This document shows positions 44,001-52,028 of a stretch of 64,000 nt of DNA, in pieces (within the stretch, counting starts at the first letter, position 1; the number at the start of each line of letters is the position of its first letter). Below the pieces are notes generated by a model. It was not told the DNA's origin. It did not search any database and saw nothing but the letters and a program-made list of their open reading frames with translations. This stretch comes from Lineus longissimus (lineage: Eukaryota; Nemertea; Pilidiophora; Heteronemertea; Lineidae), in contig NC_088317.1 of assembly GCF_910592395.1 (NCBI RefSeq), forward strand, positions 9,674,001-9,738,000, given 5' to 3'. Position numbers and translations under genes: made by a program.

Positions 44001-44768
44001 ATGGTTACTGTAATGAACATAGATTCAAGTGACTATCAAGATCAGAGTTCAAGTGATTTAACAGTCAATCTCAAGACTGAAATTCAGGATGCATGTAGCA
44101 TCACTTTAACTTTTGCAGTAATACCTTGTACATTCTACAACATAAGTGCAGCCAGGGAGAATAACCGAATCAAAGTTAAGGGGTTTGATGTGGCAGAGAT
44201 TACGCTACCAGATGGTCTCTATGACCTACAGAGCTTTTCAAAAGTATTTGCGGATAAGTTGAAAGAAAATAGTATGAGTAGAGGTGCTGTCAGATTTGAC
44301 CTTGAAGAACCAACAGGTAAGGCCATCTTACACTTCCTAAAGAGAAAAAATGAGGCGCATTATCAGATCTATTTTATTGGTAAAAGTAATGAATTATTTG
44401 GCATGAAATCAGAATGGCCTTACCCTTTAGACAATAAAAGTAAGGATGATGTTGTAAGCGAGAAACCCATCAATTTTAGACCAATTAACCATTTTGTTTT
44501 TCACTGTGACATAATCGAATCTAATAGTGTATTAAGTAATGGTGAAGCATCTGATGTGCTAACCACAAGACCAATAAAGGAAGCTAATTTTGGGGATTTA
44601 ATAGCATACACATTTGAGAAACCAATAGCAATTCCCTGTAAACCAAGATTCAATAAGCTGAATATTCGCTTAACTGATGAAAAAGGTGACATCATCGATC
44701 TTAATGGTCATAATGTACAGTACCAATTGGTATTAACTCGAGCTATGCTCTCAGCGACACATCATTGA
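44001..44768 (+). CDS. Penton-like / minor capsid protein candidate (right copy)
   Basis: 255 aa, same protein as at 2736-3512 with a few substitutions and a different end: the terminal module has lost the GGAC/GTCC hairpin (9 bp, three codons), leaving only TCGAGCTATGCTCTCAG at 44738-44754. The frame is kept. The C-terminal pattern LTDEKGDIIDLNGHNVQYQL is shared with the 330-aa protein at 53274, suggesting two related capsid-vertex or minor capsid proteins. Confidence 0.65.
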   Translation: MVTVMNIDSSDYQDQSSSDLTVNLKTEIQDACSITLTFAVIPCTFYNISAARENNRIKVKGFDVAEITLPDGLYDLQSFSKVFADKLKENSMSRGAVRFDLEEPTGKAILHFLKRKNEAHYQIYFIGKSNELFGMKSEWPYPLDNKSKDDVVSEKPINFRPINHFVFHCDIIESNSVLSNGEASDVLTTRPIKEANFGDLIAYTFEKPIAIPCKPRFNKLNIRLTDEKGDIIDLNGHNVQYQLVLTRAMLSATHH

Positions 44769-44790
44769 AATTAAAATTCGTTGAAATTAA

Positions 44791-45249
44791 ATGGCTGGCA
44801 TTGGCATGTTATTTGGATCTGCAATAATCAATGGATTAGCATTCACTGGATCCGGTTACCTTTTTAAAAAACTAGACAAGAATGGCTATGAGACTGAAGT
44901 GAAAAGACATGATTTGGCTCAGGAGCAATTACAAAAAGCTTCAACCGAATGGGAGGAGCATAGGAAAAGTACCATTGACTTCGTTAATCTTGAATTAAAG
45001 AGAGAAAGAGACGCTTCTATTGATTTTAACAATACTGATTCAGCACTTACTGTTTACAATCATTTACATCCAGAAAGAACTATTGTACTACCTCAGCGAC
45101 CACAATTAAGTGATTACTACCAACCTAGTGATGAAATGAAGAAATACGAGTACCTATGGATTATCCTAGGACTTAGTGGTTTAGGGTTAATAATTTATTA
45201 TTTTACTAGGGTTAGAAAGACTAAGACAACTGATGAGAAGCGGGACTAA
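44791..45249 (+). CDS. 152-aa membrane/coiled-coil Polinton protein (right copy)
   Basis: Same architecture as the left copy: N-terminal Gly-rich hydrophobic stretch, charged helix, C-terminal membrane segment, basic tail. Only a few changes (KASTEWEEH for RASTEWDEH, and P for L near residue 102). Its TAA overlaps the ATPase stop codon on the other strand (45246-45249). Not recognised; probably structural. Confidence 0.75.
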   Translation: MAGIGMLFGSAIINGLAFTGSGYLFKKLDKNGYETEVKRHDLAQEQLQKASTEWEEHRKSTIDFVNLELKRERDASIDFNNTDSALTVYNHLHPERTIVLPQRPQLSDYYQPSDEMKKYEYLWIILGLSGLGLIIYYFTRVRKTKTTDEKRD

Positions 45250-45866
45250 GATTTTTGATGTGAAAGAGTAAATCCAAATGGATGTTGTAGTCTAATGATC
45301 AGTTTTGATCCTTTTTTCATCTTAAGTTCTTCTATGTAGTACTGTCTTTTCTCCTTAGGAATAACACTGTTTTCTTCTAAGGCATCTTTCATGGCTGATT
45401 CATCCTTATTAAAAAATAATACTAAAATTCTTATGTTCTCTCTGTAGTCCTTAACAACTGAATTGTACTTCTGAACTAGTAACCAAACAGTGAGATTGTA
45501 GTGCCTGCCGGAAAAGGCAAGATTACATAACTCGGACACCTTCTTTTTTGTGTCTCTCAAATTAGCACAGTCATCAATGAGGAATAATGTGTTAGAACCA
45601 GCAAAGGTCAGAGTAGCAAACTGAAGCACAAGGTCCAAATTACTGGCCACAGCTTCGGGATTAACTATGTAGACGTTCTTGTCTTGGTAAATCCATTTCC
45701 TTTCATATGTCTTATTGTTGAAATATGTTGGACAGAAAATGACTATGTTCTGGAACTTGTGCCGATACTCCTTTTCTAAGAGGTCAAGGGCAAAATATGT
45801 CTTACCACAATTGGTAACACCAGAAATTAACATATTGTGTGGCTCGTAAATAAATACTTCACTCAT
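45246..45866 (-). CDS. Packaging ATPase, A32/FtsK-HerA type (right copy)
   Basis: 206 aa with Walker A GVTNCGKT (16-23) and Walker B LFLIDD (94-99); the only protein change seen is I/L at residue 94. As in the left copy it is divergent from the integrase, with the two ATGs in the shared palindrome CATTTAAATG (45864-45873). No damage. Confidence 0.85.
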   Translation of the reverse strand: MSEVFIYEPHNMLISGVTNCGKTYFALDLLEKEYRHKFQNIVIFCPTYFNNKTYERKWIYQDKNVYIVNPEAVASNLDLVLQFATLTFAGSNTLFLIDDCANLRDTKKKVSELCNLAFSGRHYNLTVWLLVQKYNSVVKDYRENIRILVLFFNKDESAMKDALEENSVIPKEKRQYYIEELKMKKGSKLIIRLQHPFGFTLSHQKS

Positions 45867-45873
45867 TTAAATG
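45864..45873. promoter_or_regulatory. Shared start-site palindrome CATTTAAATG (integrase/ATPase)
   Basis: The perfect 10-bp palindrome holds both divergent ATG codons, separated by TTAA. Same at 1631-1640 in the left copy. Any 5' leaders of the two genes must overlap. Confidence 0.75.
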
Positions 45874-47025
45874 AATGTAAAGGATGACACACAGCAGTAT
45901 CTAAGGGATTTGTACTACAACCCTGAGAGTCCCGTGGCTTACAGTTCTTTGAGTAAAATCTGGAAACAGGTCAAGGAAGATATGACTTCGTCACGAGAGC
46001 AGAGCACAACTTCGTTGTTAGGGACAAAGTCCCGCTCAGGAAAACTTATTAAACAAAAAGAAGTGAAAGAATTTCTAGAAACACTACCAACTCACCAACT
46101 ACACAAACCGGCCATTAAGAAATTCACCTTCAGGAAGACAATGGTATCGTACATCGATCAACAATGGCAAGCAGATCTGGTTGACATGCAAAAATTCGAG
46201 AAACAAAATAAAGGCAACAGATTCATTTTAACAGTCATAGATCTATTTAGTCGTTTTTCTTGGGCTCTAGCAGTTAAGAGTAAGAGGGGAGAAGAAATCA
46301 GAGATGCATTTAAAGTGATATTTGAGGAAGCAAAACCAACGAAAATCCAGTTTGATGACGGTAAAGAATTTTACAACAAACACTTCAAGGAACTTTTAAC
46401 AGAAAATGACATAGACTGGTTCTCCACAAAATCTGATAAGAAGGCAGCAGTAGTAGAGAGATTCAATAGAACCCTTAAAGAAAAAATGTGGCGTTATTTC
46501 ACCGCTAAGGAGACTGACAAGTGGATTGACGTTCTGGATGACCTGGTCAGCGGCTACAATAACACATTTCACTCATCAATAGGTATGAAACCTGTAGACG
46601 CCAGAAAGATGGAAAACGAAGGAACAGTGTGGTACAATCTTTACGGTCTTCACCTCAAAGAGACATTTGGTGATCCAAAGTACAAAGTAGGTGACAGTGT
46701 AAGAATTTCAAAGTACAAGTCCATTTTCGGTAAAGGTTACATGCCCAACTACACTGAGGAGGTGTTCCAAATCAAACAGATCATCTTTACTCACCCTATC
46801 GTCTACCAGCTTGAGGATTACCACAAAGAAGAAATTCAAGGATATTTCTATGAAGAGGAATTGAGCTATGTTCCTAATCCTGACCAGCTAGAGTACAAGA
46901 TCGAGAAAATCCTAAGGTACAAGACCAGTAAAGGCAAGAAATACGGATTAGTGAAGTGGAAGGGTTACAGTGATAAGTTCAATGAATGGTTACCAATTTC
47001 AGGAATAAAAAGCCTAAAAACATAA
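45871..47025 (+). CDS. Polinton integrase with chromodomain
   Basis: 384 aa, intact here. The retroviral-type (rve) core has candidate catalytic residues D102 (WQADLVDM), D162 (IQFDDGKEF) and E196 (AVVERFNRTL). The C-terminal chromodomain (about 340-384: YGLVKWKGY, then FNEWLP) would direct the integration complex to methylated histone tails. Residues about 38-58 (TSSREQSTTSLLGTKSRSG) come from a divergent mini-hairpin module between the N-terminal helix and the core; the equivalent place in the left copy has acquired a stop. It would insert element DNA with a short target duplication. Confidence 0.92.
   Translation: MNVKDDTQQYLRDLYYNPESPVAYSSLSKIWKQVKEDMTSSREQSTTSLLGTKSRSGKLIKQKEVKEFLETLPTHQLHKPAIKKFTFRKTMVSYIDQQWQADLVDMQKFEKQNKGNRFILTVIDLFSRFSWALAVKSKRGEEIRDAFKVIFEEAKPTKIQFDDGKEFYNKHFKELLTENDIDWFSTKSDKKAAVVERFNRTLKEKMWRYFTAKETDKWIDVLDDLVSGYNNTFHSSIGMKPVDARKMENEGTVWYNLYGLHLKETFGDPKYKVGDSVRISKYKSIFGKGYMPNYTEEVFQIKQIIFTHPIVYQLEDYHKEEIQGYFYEEELSYVPNPDQLEYKIEKILRYKTSKGKKYGLVKWKGYSDKFNEWLPISGIKSLKT
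45984..46039. repeat. Double mini-hairpin module, divergent, in integrase
   Basis: GACTTCGTC, CGAGAGCAGAGCAC, CAACTTCGTTG, then GGGACAAAGTCCC: three small stems, coding for the linker before the catalytic core. Confidence 0.75.
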
Positions 47026-47060
47026 TTTAAAATCTTTTTATCCTTTAAATCAAGCTAGAA

Positions 47061-47948
47061 ATGGAAGGACAGATATTTAACGTTAACCATTATGGTACTG
47101 TCAATGTTAATCAGTATCCTGTTAATCAGTATCCTGTTAATCAGTATCCTGTTAATCAGTATCCTGTTTATCAGTATCAACCAGTAGTTTCAGGGCCTAC
47201 ATTTAAATGTGTTAAGTGCGATGTAACAAAACTTGAAAGTGAATTTGGAAAGAACAGGCGTAATAAACTACTTGATTACTGTAAAGAATGTGGTTCAAGT
47301 AAAACCAAGAAATGTGGTAAATGTGGAGAAGTTAAATTACTAAGTGATGGTGAATTTGGTAAAGACGGAAATAGAGGTAATTGCAGATCATGTTTTAATT
47401 CATATTACAAAAAGGATTACCTTGACCAAAATGGTAATAGAGACAGACACAAAATTAGAGTTGGTCTAAACCGCATTTCTAAGGGAGAGTGTAATCGAGC
47501 TCTGCTCTCAGGACGAAGTCTGACTAGGACAAGGTCCAGAGAGCAAAGCTCGACCGGTAATTCATCATTCAATCTAGGATGTACAGACAATTTCTTCTCA
47601 CAGTGGTTAGAGTACCAGAGGAGTCTATCTCCAATAGGACAAAGTCCCGAGAACAGAGTTCGAATAGTAGAAGAAGAGTTGGATCATGTCTTACCAATCA
47701 AGGAATTCAAAGATAAACCTGAACTGTGCTTTGCTTGGTTTAACATTAGACCAATGTCTAAAACACAAAACAGACAGAAGAGTGCTAAAGTAGACTACAC
47801 ACTATTTAAGGATCAATTGGATAGGTCAATGGATTTCATGGTAAAAATGAGAAGTGAAAACTGGTTTGTCTTTCGAGACCAGGATGTAATACCAGATTGG
47901 AAAATAGTGATATCCATTTCGGGGATTATCTTCGTGATGAAAATATGA
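47061..47948 (+). CDS. Zinc-knuckle HNH endonuclease-like protein
   Basis: 295 aa. Residues 17-38 are NQYPV repeats. C50/C53, C74/C77, C85/C88 and C108/C111 form two probable zinc sites. Residues about 207-241 read ELDHVLPIKEF, then NIRPMSKTQNRQK, the DH...N...H/N pattern of HNH nucleases (D208, H209, N237). Two modules are inserted, at 143-166 and 190-202, between the zinc part and the HNH part. The final 16 residues are hydrophobic and differ in character. The alternative frame from 47897 encodes a better-looking tail, so a frameshift near the end is likely. Possible role: nicking or resolving element DNA. Not a standard Polinton core gene. Confidence 0.65.
   Translation: MEGQIFNVNHYGTVNVNQYPVNQYPVNQYPVNQYPVYQYQPVVSGPTFKCVKCDVTKLESEFGKNRRNKLLDYCKECGSSKTKKCGKCGEVKLLSDGEFGKDGNRGNCRSCFNSYYKKDYLDQNGNRDRHKIRVGLNRISKGECNRALLSGRSLTRTRSREQSSTGNSSFNLGCTDNFFSQWLEYQRSLSPIGQSPENRVRIVEEELDHVLPIKEFKDKPELCFAWFNIRPMSKTQNRQKSAKVDYTLFKDQLDRSMDFMVKMRSENWFVFRDQDVIPDWKIVISISGIIFVMKI
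47495..47554. repeat. Mini-hairpin modules, two in inverted order
   Basis: TCGAGCTCTGCTCTCAGGAC-GAAGTC followed by TAGGACAAGGTCCAGAGAGC-AAAGCTCGA. Encodes ALLSGRSLTRTRSREQSST in the HNH protein. Another, more degraded copy (AGGACAAAGTCCCGAGAACA) is at 47636-47665. Confidence 0.9.
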
Positions 47949-48091
47949 TTCTGCTTGATAGATTATCGAATTTAAATAATAACATGAGAATGAACCAGAA
48001 CATTAACATATGTAGTCAGACAGAAATCATAAACGAGATGATTAAGTTGAATAATAGACTTGAAAGAAATTTACTCTTTGCAGTGAATTGA
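47897..48091 (+). CDS. 64-codon open frame, probable frameshifted tail of the HNH gene
   Basis: No ATG at its beginning (first codon TTG), and it overlaps the HNH gene end by 52 bp in another frame. The peptide is a plausible amphipathic helix (LLDRLSNLNNNMRMNQN, then IINEMIKLNNRLERN). It fits either a separate small protein from a downstream ATG or the original C-terminus of the HNH protein before a one-base change. Confidence 0.4.
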   Translation: MENSDIHFGDYLRDENMILLDRLSNLNNNMRMNQNINICSQTEIINEMIKLNNRLERNLLFAVN

Positions 48092-48110
48092 TTTTATTTT
48101 ACTTAATTAA

Positions 48111-48398
48111 ATGAATAGAACTTGGGGTTACACAAAACGACCACGTAATTGGAAAGAAAGATTAGAACGATTTCATAGAGAATTAGAGGCAGAAGTAGAG
48201 TCAAAGTTGGAGCCTGGTCCCGAAAAACCTTTAAAACCTGCTGTGCCTGCTGGGTCAGAAAAACCTGTTGGGTCAGAAAAACCTGTTGGGTCAGAAAAAC
48301 CTTTAAAATTTAATGTACAACAAAAACCTGTAGTGTCTGCAGGATCAACACTAAACACTAGAAATGACAGAACAACTGATTCTAGTTATTCCCACTAA
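48111..48398 (+). CDS. 95-aa basic/proline-rich protein with GSEKPV repeats
   Basis: Starts in TTAATTAAATG. The N-terminus is strongly basic (TKRPRNWKERLERFHREL). The middle has three GSEKP repeats from an 18-bp tandem repeat at about 48253-48303. Family unknown; the basic head could bind DNA. It may be a core-like protein. Confidence 0.55.
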   Translation: MNRTWGYTKRPRNWKERLERFHRELEAEVESKLEPGPEKPLKPAVPAGSEKPVGSEKPVGSEKPLKFNVQQKPVVSAGSTLNTRNDRTTDSSYSH

Positions 48399-48402
48399 TT
48401 AA

Positions 48403-49062
48403 ATGGATGGAGACAATAAGGTTTATCCAGATTTAAGTAATTTAAACTCTGAAAGTCATTTGAACTATGAAAGGTCTGAAAAGCATACAGAAAGTAACCC
48501 TCAGGCTTTCAGACTACAACAAATATGTGAGGTTAAGAGTTTCTTAGAAAGCGAGATTGAATTTAGAAGAAAGATATTTTCAAAGTACAAAAAAGCATTT
48601 AGCGTAATTACTGGCATTAGCCACTTCCTTAATTTAACTAGCGTAGCAGCCGGATCTGTTGGTGTTTTCGCTCTAGCTGGTGTCATCACGGCACCGATAG
48701 GCTTAGCTTTGGGTGGCGTAACAATAGGTAGTGCCATTATTTCATCAGCCTTAGGCTGGGAGAAAAAGAATATTCTAAGGAAAATTGAAAAGCATGAGAA
48801 TATCAGAATGTTGGCAATTTCAAAACTGAACACAATCAATGATTTGGTTAGTAAAGCCTTAACCGATTCTCACATATCTACAGATGAGTTTACTTTGATT
48901 CTCAAGGAGAAGGAGAAATACATTTCGATGAAAAATGCCATTAGGAAAAAACAAAGGGAGGCAAGTTCAGCTGTTGATGTAGAGTCTTTAAAGAAGACTT
49001 TTTTAGAAGAAGGAAAAAAACTAGCACAGACAGAGATGCTAGAAAAACTAAAAGTTCAGTAA
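48403..49062 (+). CDS. 219-aa membrane protein, glycine-rich hairpin plus helical tail
   Basis: Starts in CTAATTAAATG directly after the previous gene (4-bp gap). Polar N-terminus to about residue 62, then a long Gly/Ala-rich hydrophobic hairpin (about 70-120: SVAAGSVGVFALAGVITAP and GLALGGVTIGSAIISSAL), then a charged helical C-terminus. This resembles a membrane-inserting or pore-forming design. Family not recognised; a virion membrane or entry role is a guess only. Confidence 0.6.
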   Translation: MDGDNKVYPDLSNLNSESHLNYERSEKHTESNPQAFRLQQICEVKSFLESEIEFRRKIFSKYKKAFSVITGISHFLNLTSVAAGSVGVFALAGVITAPIGLALGGVTIGSAIISSALGWEKKNILRKIEKHENIRMLAISKLNTINDLVSKALTDSHISTDEFTLILKEKEKYISMKNAIRKKQREASSAVDVESLKKTFLEEGKKLAQTEMLEKLKVQ

Positions 49063-49283
49063 ATCAAACAGGACCCGGACTACGTCCTAATCCTAATGTG
49101 GTGTATCACTATCACTATTATCATGACTTCGGTGTTAGGGATGAATTTCACCAAGTAACACTACCATCAGCACCACCCTATTCATTAGTTTAATCGAACT
49201 TTGTTATCTGGACGTAGTCCTAATCGAGCTATGCTCTCAAGACGAAGTCGGACTAGGACAAAGTCCAGAGAGCAAAGCTCGAC
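49063..49283. repeat. Intergenic mini-hairpin module cluster
   Basis: Spacer between the convergent 219-aa gene and PolB. GGACTACGTCC at about 49085; then 49194-49283 holds TCGAACTTTGTTATCTGGAC, GTAGTCC, TCGAGCTATGCTCTCAAGAC, GAAGTC, and an inverted AGGACAAAGTCCAGAGAGCA unit. Might serve as 3'-end or terminator structure for both genes, which is speculative. Confidence 0.8.
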
Positions 49284-52028
49284 TCAAGCGAAGTTTGAAT
49301 CGCTGTAATCTATGTAGCCTTCATAATACATTCCAAATGGTAAGGTGCTTATTCCATCTTCAAGTATGAACCTCTTGTCATCAAAAGGACTGAGGCTTTT
49401 TTTGTCAACTTCTTCCAAATAGATTTGGTGTTTATCTGATCTTAAGTGTCTCATCTTGTGGTAAAATGACCTACTCTTTTCAAGACAATCAACATAGTCA
49501 TCAAATGAGATATTTCGCCTTACTACATTCTTGGCAATACCCTTCAATTTCTTAGAATCGTAATCTTTTGTCGAACTTTGTTCTCGGGACTTTGTCCTAG
49601 TCGATCCTTGCTCTCCAGACATAGTCTTGGTCCTGTAAGCGTACATCTTACTTCTCAGGGCAATGAATTCAGTCATCTCTACTCCTCCTAGCTCATCCTT
49701 AAAGTAGCCTGGTACCTTCTTCTTACTGGTGTCATAGAGTGTATGATCTTTTGGATAATTACTAAAGTCAAAATAGTGTCTCAACTCATTTAAGTCTTTA
49801 GTCAGACTTCGTCTTGAGAGCATAGCTCGAGTTAAGTCATCAGTATTAATGTTAAGTACAAAGGAATCTGTATCTAGATACAGCAGTTCAATATTTTTCT
49901 CACCAAAGTACGGTTGAAGAACTTCATAATAGAATTCATACATTAATAATTTAGACAATTCAAGTACTGAAGCTCCTATGTAGATTGGTTTGTTGAATTT
50001 CATTGATGTTTTCCTCATGCTAATAGCAGCATTATGTTCGTCAAATACGCATATCGATGAAAACCTGGGATTGGCCATTACATTCCTGGCTCTCTCCCCG
50101 TCCGATACAAATTCAATTTCAACCCTGTTCCTTACATTCTCACAAGTTTTTCCATAGAACGCATTATTCATTAATTTAAAGTAATCTTTCTCAAAATCAG
50201 TCTTAGAATCCATACGTCTTTTAGTGTTAAAATCAATGTATGGTGCTAACCACTTTGATTGTTTAAAGCTTATCACTGAATGAACCCTCTTAAGTACCAT
50301 TCCGTGCTTGAGGTAAAATTGTAGCATTCTGTAATGCACTATGTAATTAGTTTTATCCTTTTGTGTTAGTATTAGTTTCTCTACATTTGATCTTTTATCA
50401 TCGCCCAGTAACTCTCTCTGGTAAGGACTTAATTCATCATCTTCAATAAAGAGAGATTCGGGACAGAATGGAAAGTTCCTTGACTTAAATTTAATATTTC
50501 CTGGATACTCCAAATCAACCTCTAAGAAGTAGCCTACTTCACTATCACTTGGAATTGCCATAATCTGCTCTTTACTGATAACATTCATGTTAAGTCGAGC
50601 TTTGCTCTCTGGACTTTGTCCTAGTCGGACTTTGTCCTGAGAGCATAGCTCGAGTGGATCAATATCTATCATTTCAAAACTACCATAGGGTTGAGGTTCC
50701 ATCATGGACCAGCCGTAGAGATTATTTGCGTCTACGTAGAGTAGTTTGTGGTGTTCATCTGCCTTGACATGTCTTGTTCCCATAACACCCGAAATTCCAC
50801 CTCGTATTGCTTTCTCAAAAGTAAGTAAGATGTTGGTATCAGTCAGTAGTTCTAGGTTTATTCCTGTGTACTTCAAACCAGCTTGCCAGGTTAGGCCTGG
50901 TGCCGAGTAACAGTGACATGGATCTATCTGAAAGTAGTTCAAATTGACATCCCTGAATTTCTCAAATAAATCAGCTAAAAGGATCACATCAGTTTTGAGG
51001 TAGAGGTCAATGAACTCACCGTGATTCCTGATCTTGAAATGATCCCATATTACCTTAGCCTCATCATAGGCAGAATCAGGTGCCATTTCATTTTTCAATT
51101 CGTCAAAAAACATAGACTTTTCTAGGTAAGTAACATTGTAGCTTTCATGTGATGTGTAAAAAGAGTAAGGTACTGAACCCTTCTTCCTCAATAGCTTAAA
51201 GTCAGTGGTATTTGGGAACAGCTGTCTGGTAATTTTAAAATCATCATCCAACATTGATTTGGTTATGTTGTCTAAACTGGACTGCAGGAATCTGTACGAG
51301 TCCAAAAACCTGAAACAACCGAACTGAAATGAGATGTATTCCTCTGATGTTTTGGCAAGTATTTTCAGTTTCTTATACTTCGGTAGCTTATTCATTAATT
51401 CTTTAATAAATAAGTGAGAATCGTAATTACTGAGATTGTGAAAAAACACTGGAACAAACATAGCTTTCTTTTCATTCAAATTACACGAGTTGTGAGCAGC
51501 ACCTCGATATCTACCACAGTAGTGATCATGATCCTTGACCTTGTCATATCCCAAAGGTTGATTACAATAGTAACAATGTGTTTCTAATTGATATTTATGC
51601 CAGTCGGACTTCGTCCTGAGAGCAGAGCTCGAGTCTTCATCTGTCATTGTTAGAGGAAAGTTACAGTTCAATAAATTAGAGAATTGTTCTTCCATCCTGA
51701 TTAACCAATTACAGAACACATCTACAACATCAGCACCCCTGTGAGACACATACTGGCTACTGTAAAGGTGTGTGTAGTCTGAGTGAACATAAACACCAAC
51801 AGCTGATGCATTTTGTTTAAAAAGTTTCTTTGAACTCGGTTCTTTCATCATAGGTGGCTCTACTGATACTACTGGTATGTTGCCTTCGGCAGAAGAACAA
51901 GGTTCGCTTATCGCTTCGAAATCAGCATAGATAACAAACGGAACTCTATTTTTGAATGAGTGTTTTTCAAATTTAATTTGTGACCATTTACTGTTAGGTG
52001 GAGGCAAAGTAATCTTACAGTTCTCCAC
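49284..52028 (-). CDS. polB: DNA polymerase B, exonuclease and polymerase part
   Basis: 914-codon frame of a protein-primed-type family B polymerase. Exo I DFE (D36, E38), Exo II FHNLSNYDSH, and Exo III YLKTDV. A zinc/HNH-like insert is typical of Polinton PolB (C150/C153, then DHDHYCGRYRGAAHNSC 164-180). Motif A has D433 (DANNLYGW), motif B is NNAFYG 621-626, and motif C is DTD 719-721. A KMYAYRTK motif follows. The frame has no ATG at its start (GTG, overlapping the upstream frame by 14 bp), so it is the continuation of 52015-53217 after a frame change. Modules code for short loops at residues 131-140, about 460-490, about 733-744 and near the C-terminus. It replicates the element; all catalytic residues are kept. 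Confidence 0.93.
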   Translation of the reverse strand: MENCKITLPPPNSKWSQIKFEKHSFKNRVPFVIYADFEAISEPCSSAEGNIPVVSVEPPMMKEPSSKKLFKQNASAVGVYVHSDYTHLYSSQYVSHRGADVVDVFCNWLIRMEEQFSNLLNCNFPLTMTDEDSSSALRTKSDWHKYQLETHCYYCNQPLGYDKVKDHDHYCGRYRGAAHNSCNLNEKKAMFVPVFFHNLSNYDSHLFIKELMNKLPKYKKLKILAKTSEEYISFQFGCFRFLDSYRFLQSSLDNITKSMLDDDFKITRQLFPNTTDFKLLRKKGSVPYSFYTSHESYNVTYLEKSMFFDELKNEMAPDSAYDEAKVIWDHFKIRNHGEFIDLYLKTDVILLADLFEKFRDVNLNYFQIDPCHCYSAPGLTWQAGLKYTGINLELLTDTNILLTFEKAIRGGISGVMGTRHVKADEHHKLLYVDANNLYGWSMMEPQPYGSFEMIDIDPLELCSQDKVRLGQSPESKARLNMNVISKEQIMAIPSDSEVGYFLEVDLEYPGNIKFKSRNFPFCPESLFIEDDELSPYQRELLGDDKRSNVEKLILTQKDKTNYIVHYRMLQFYLKHGMVLKRVHSVISFKQSKWLAPYIDFNTKRRMDSKTDFEKDYFKLMNNAFYGKTCENVRNRVEIEFVSDGERARNVMANPRFSSICVFDEHNAAISMRKTSMKFNKPIYIGASVLELSKLLMYEFYYEVLQPYFGEKNIELLYLDTDSFVLNINTDDLTRAMLSRRSLTKDLNELRHYFDFSNYPKDHTLYDTSKKKVPGYFKDELGGVEMTEFIALRSKMYAYRTKTMSGEQGSTRTKSREQSSTKDYDSKKLKGIAKNVVRRNISFDDYVDCLEKSRSFYHKMRHLRSDKHQIYLEEVDKKSLSPFDDKRFILEDGISTLPFGMYYEGYIDYSDSNFA
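49570..49628. repeat. Mini-hairpin modules in polB (C-terminal loop)
   Basis: TCGAACTTTGTTCTCGGGAC-TTTGTCC next to a degraded TGCTCTCCAGACATAGTCTT. Encodes SGEQGSTRTKSREQSST. Confidence 0.8.
49802..49831. repeat. Mini-hairpin module in polB (palm/thumb loop)
   Basis: CAGACTTCGTCTTGAGAGCA then TAGCTCGAG. Encodes TRAMLSRRSL, about 12 residues after motif C. Confidence 0.85.
50594..50653. repeat. Two mini-hairpin modules in polB, inverted order
   Basis: TCGAGCTTTGCTCTCTGGAC, TTTGTCC, then TCGGACTTTGTCCTGAGAGC, ATAGCTCGAG. Encodes LELCSQDKVRLGQSPESKAR between motif A and the thumb. Confidence 0.9.
51604..51633. repeat. Mini-hairpin module in polB (exonuclease domain)
   Basis: TCGGACTTCGTCCTGAGAGC then AGAGCTCGAG. 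Encodes SSSALRTKSD at residues 131-140, just before the zinc/HNH-like insert. Confidence 0.9.
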
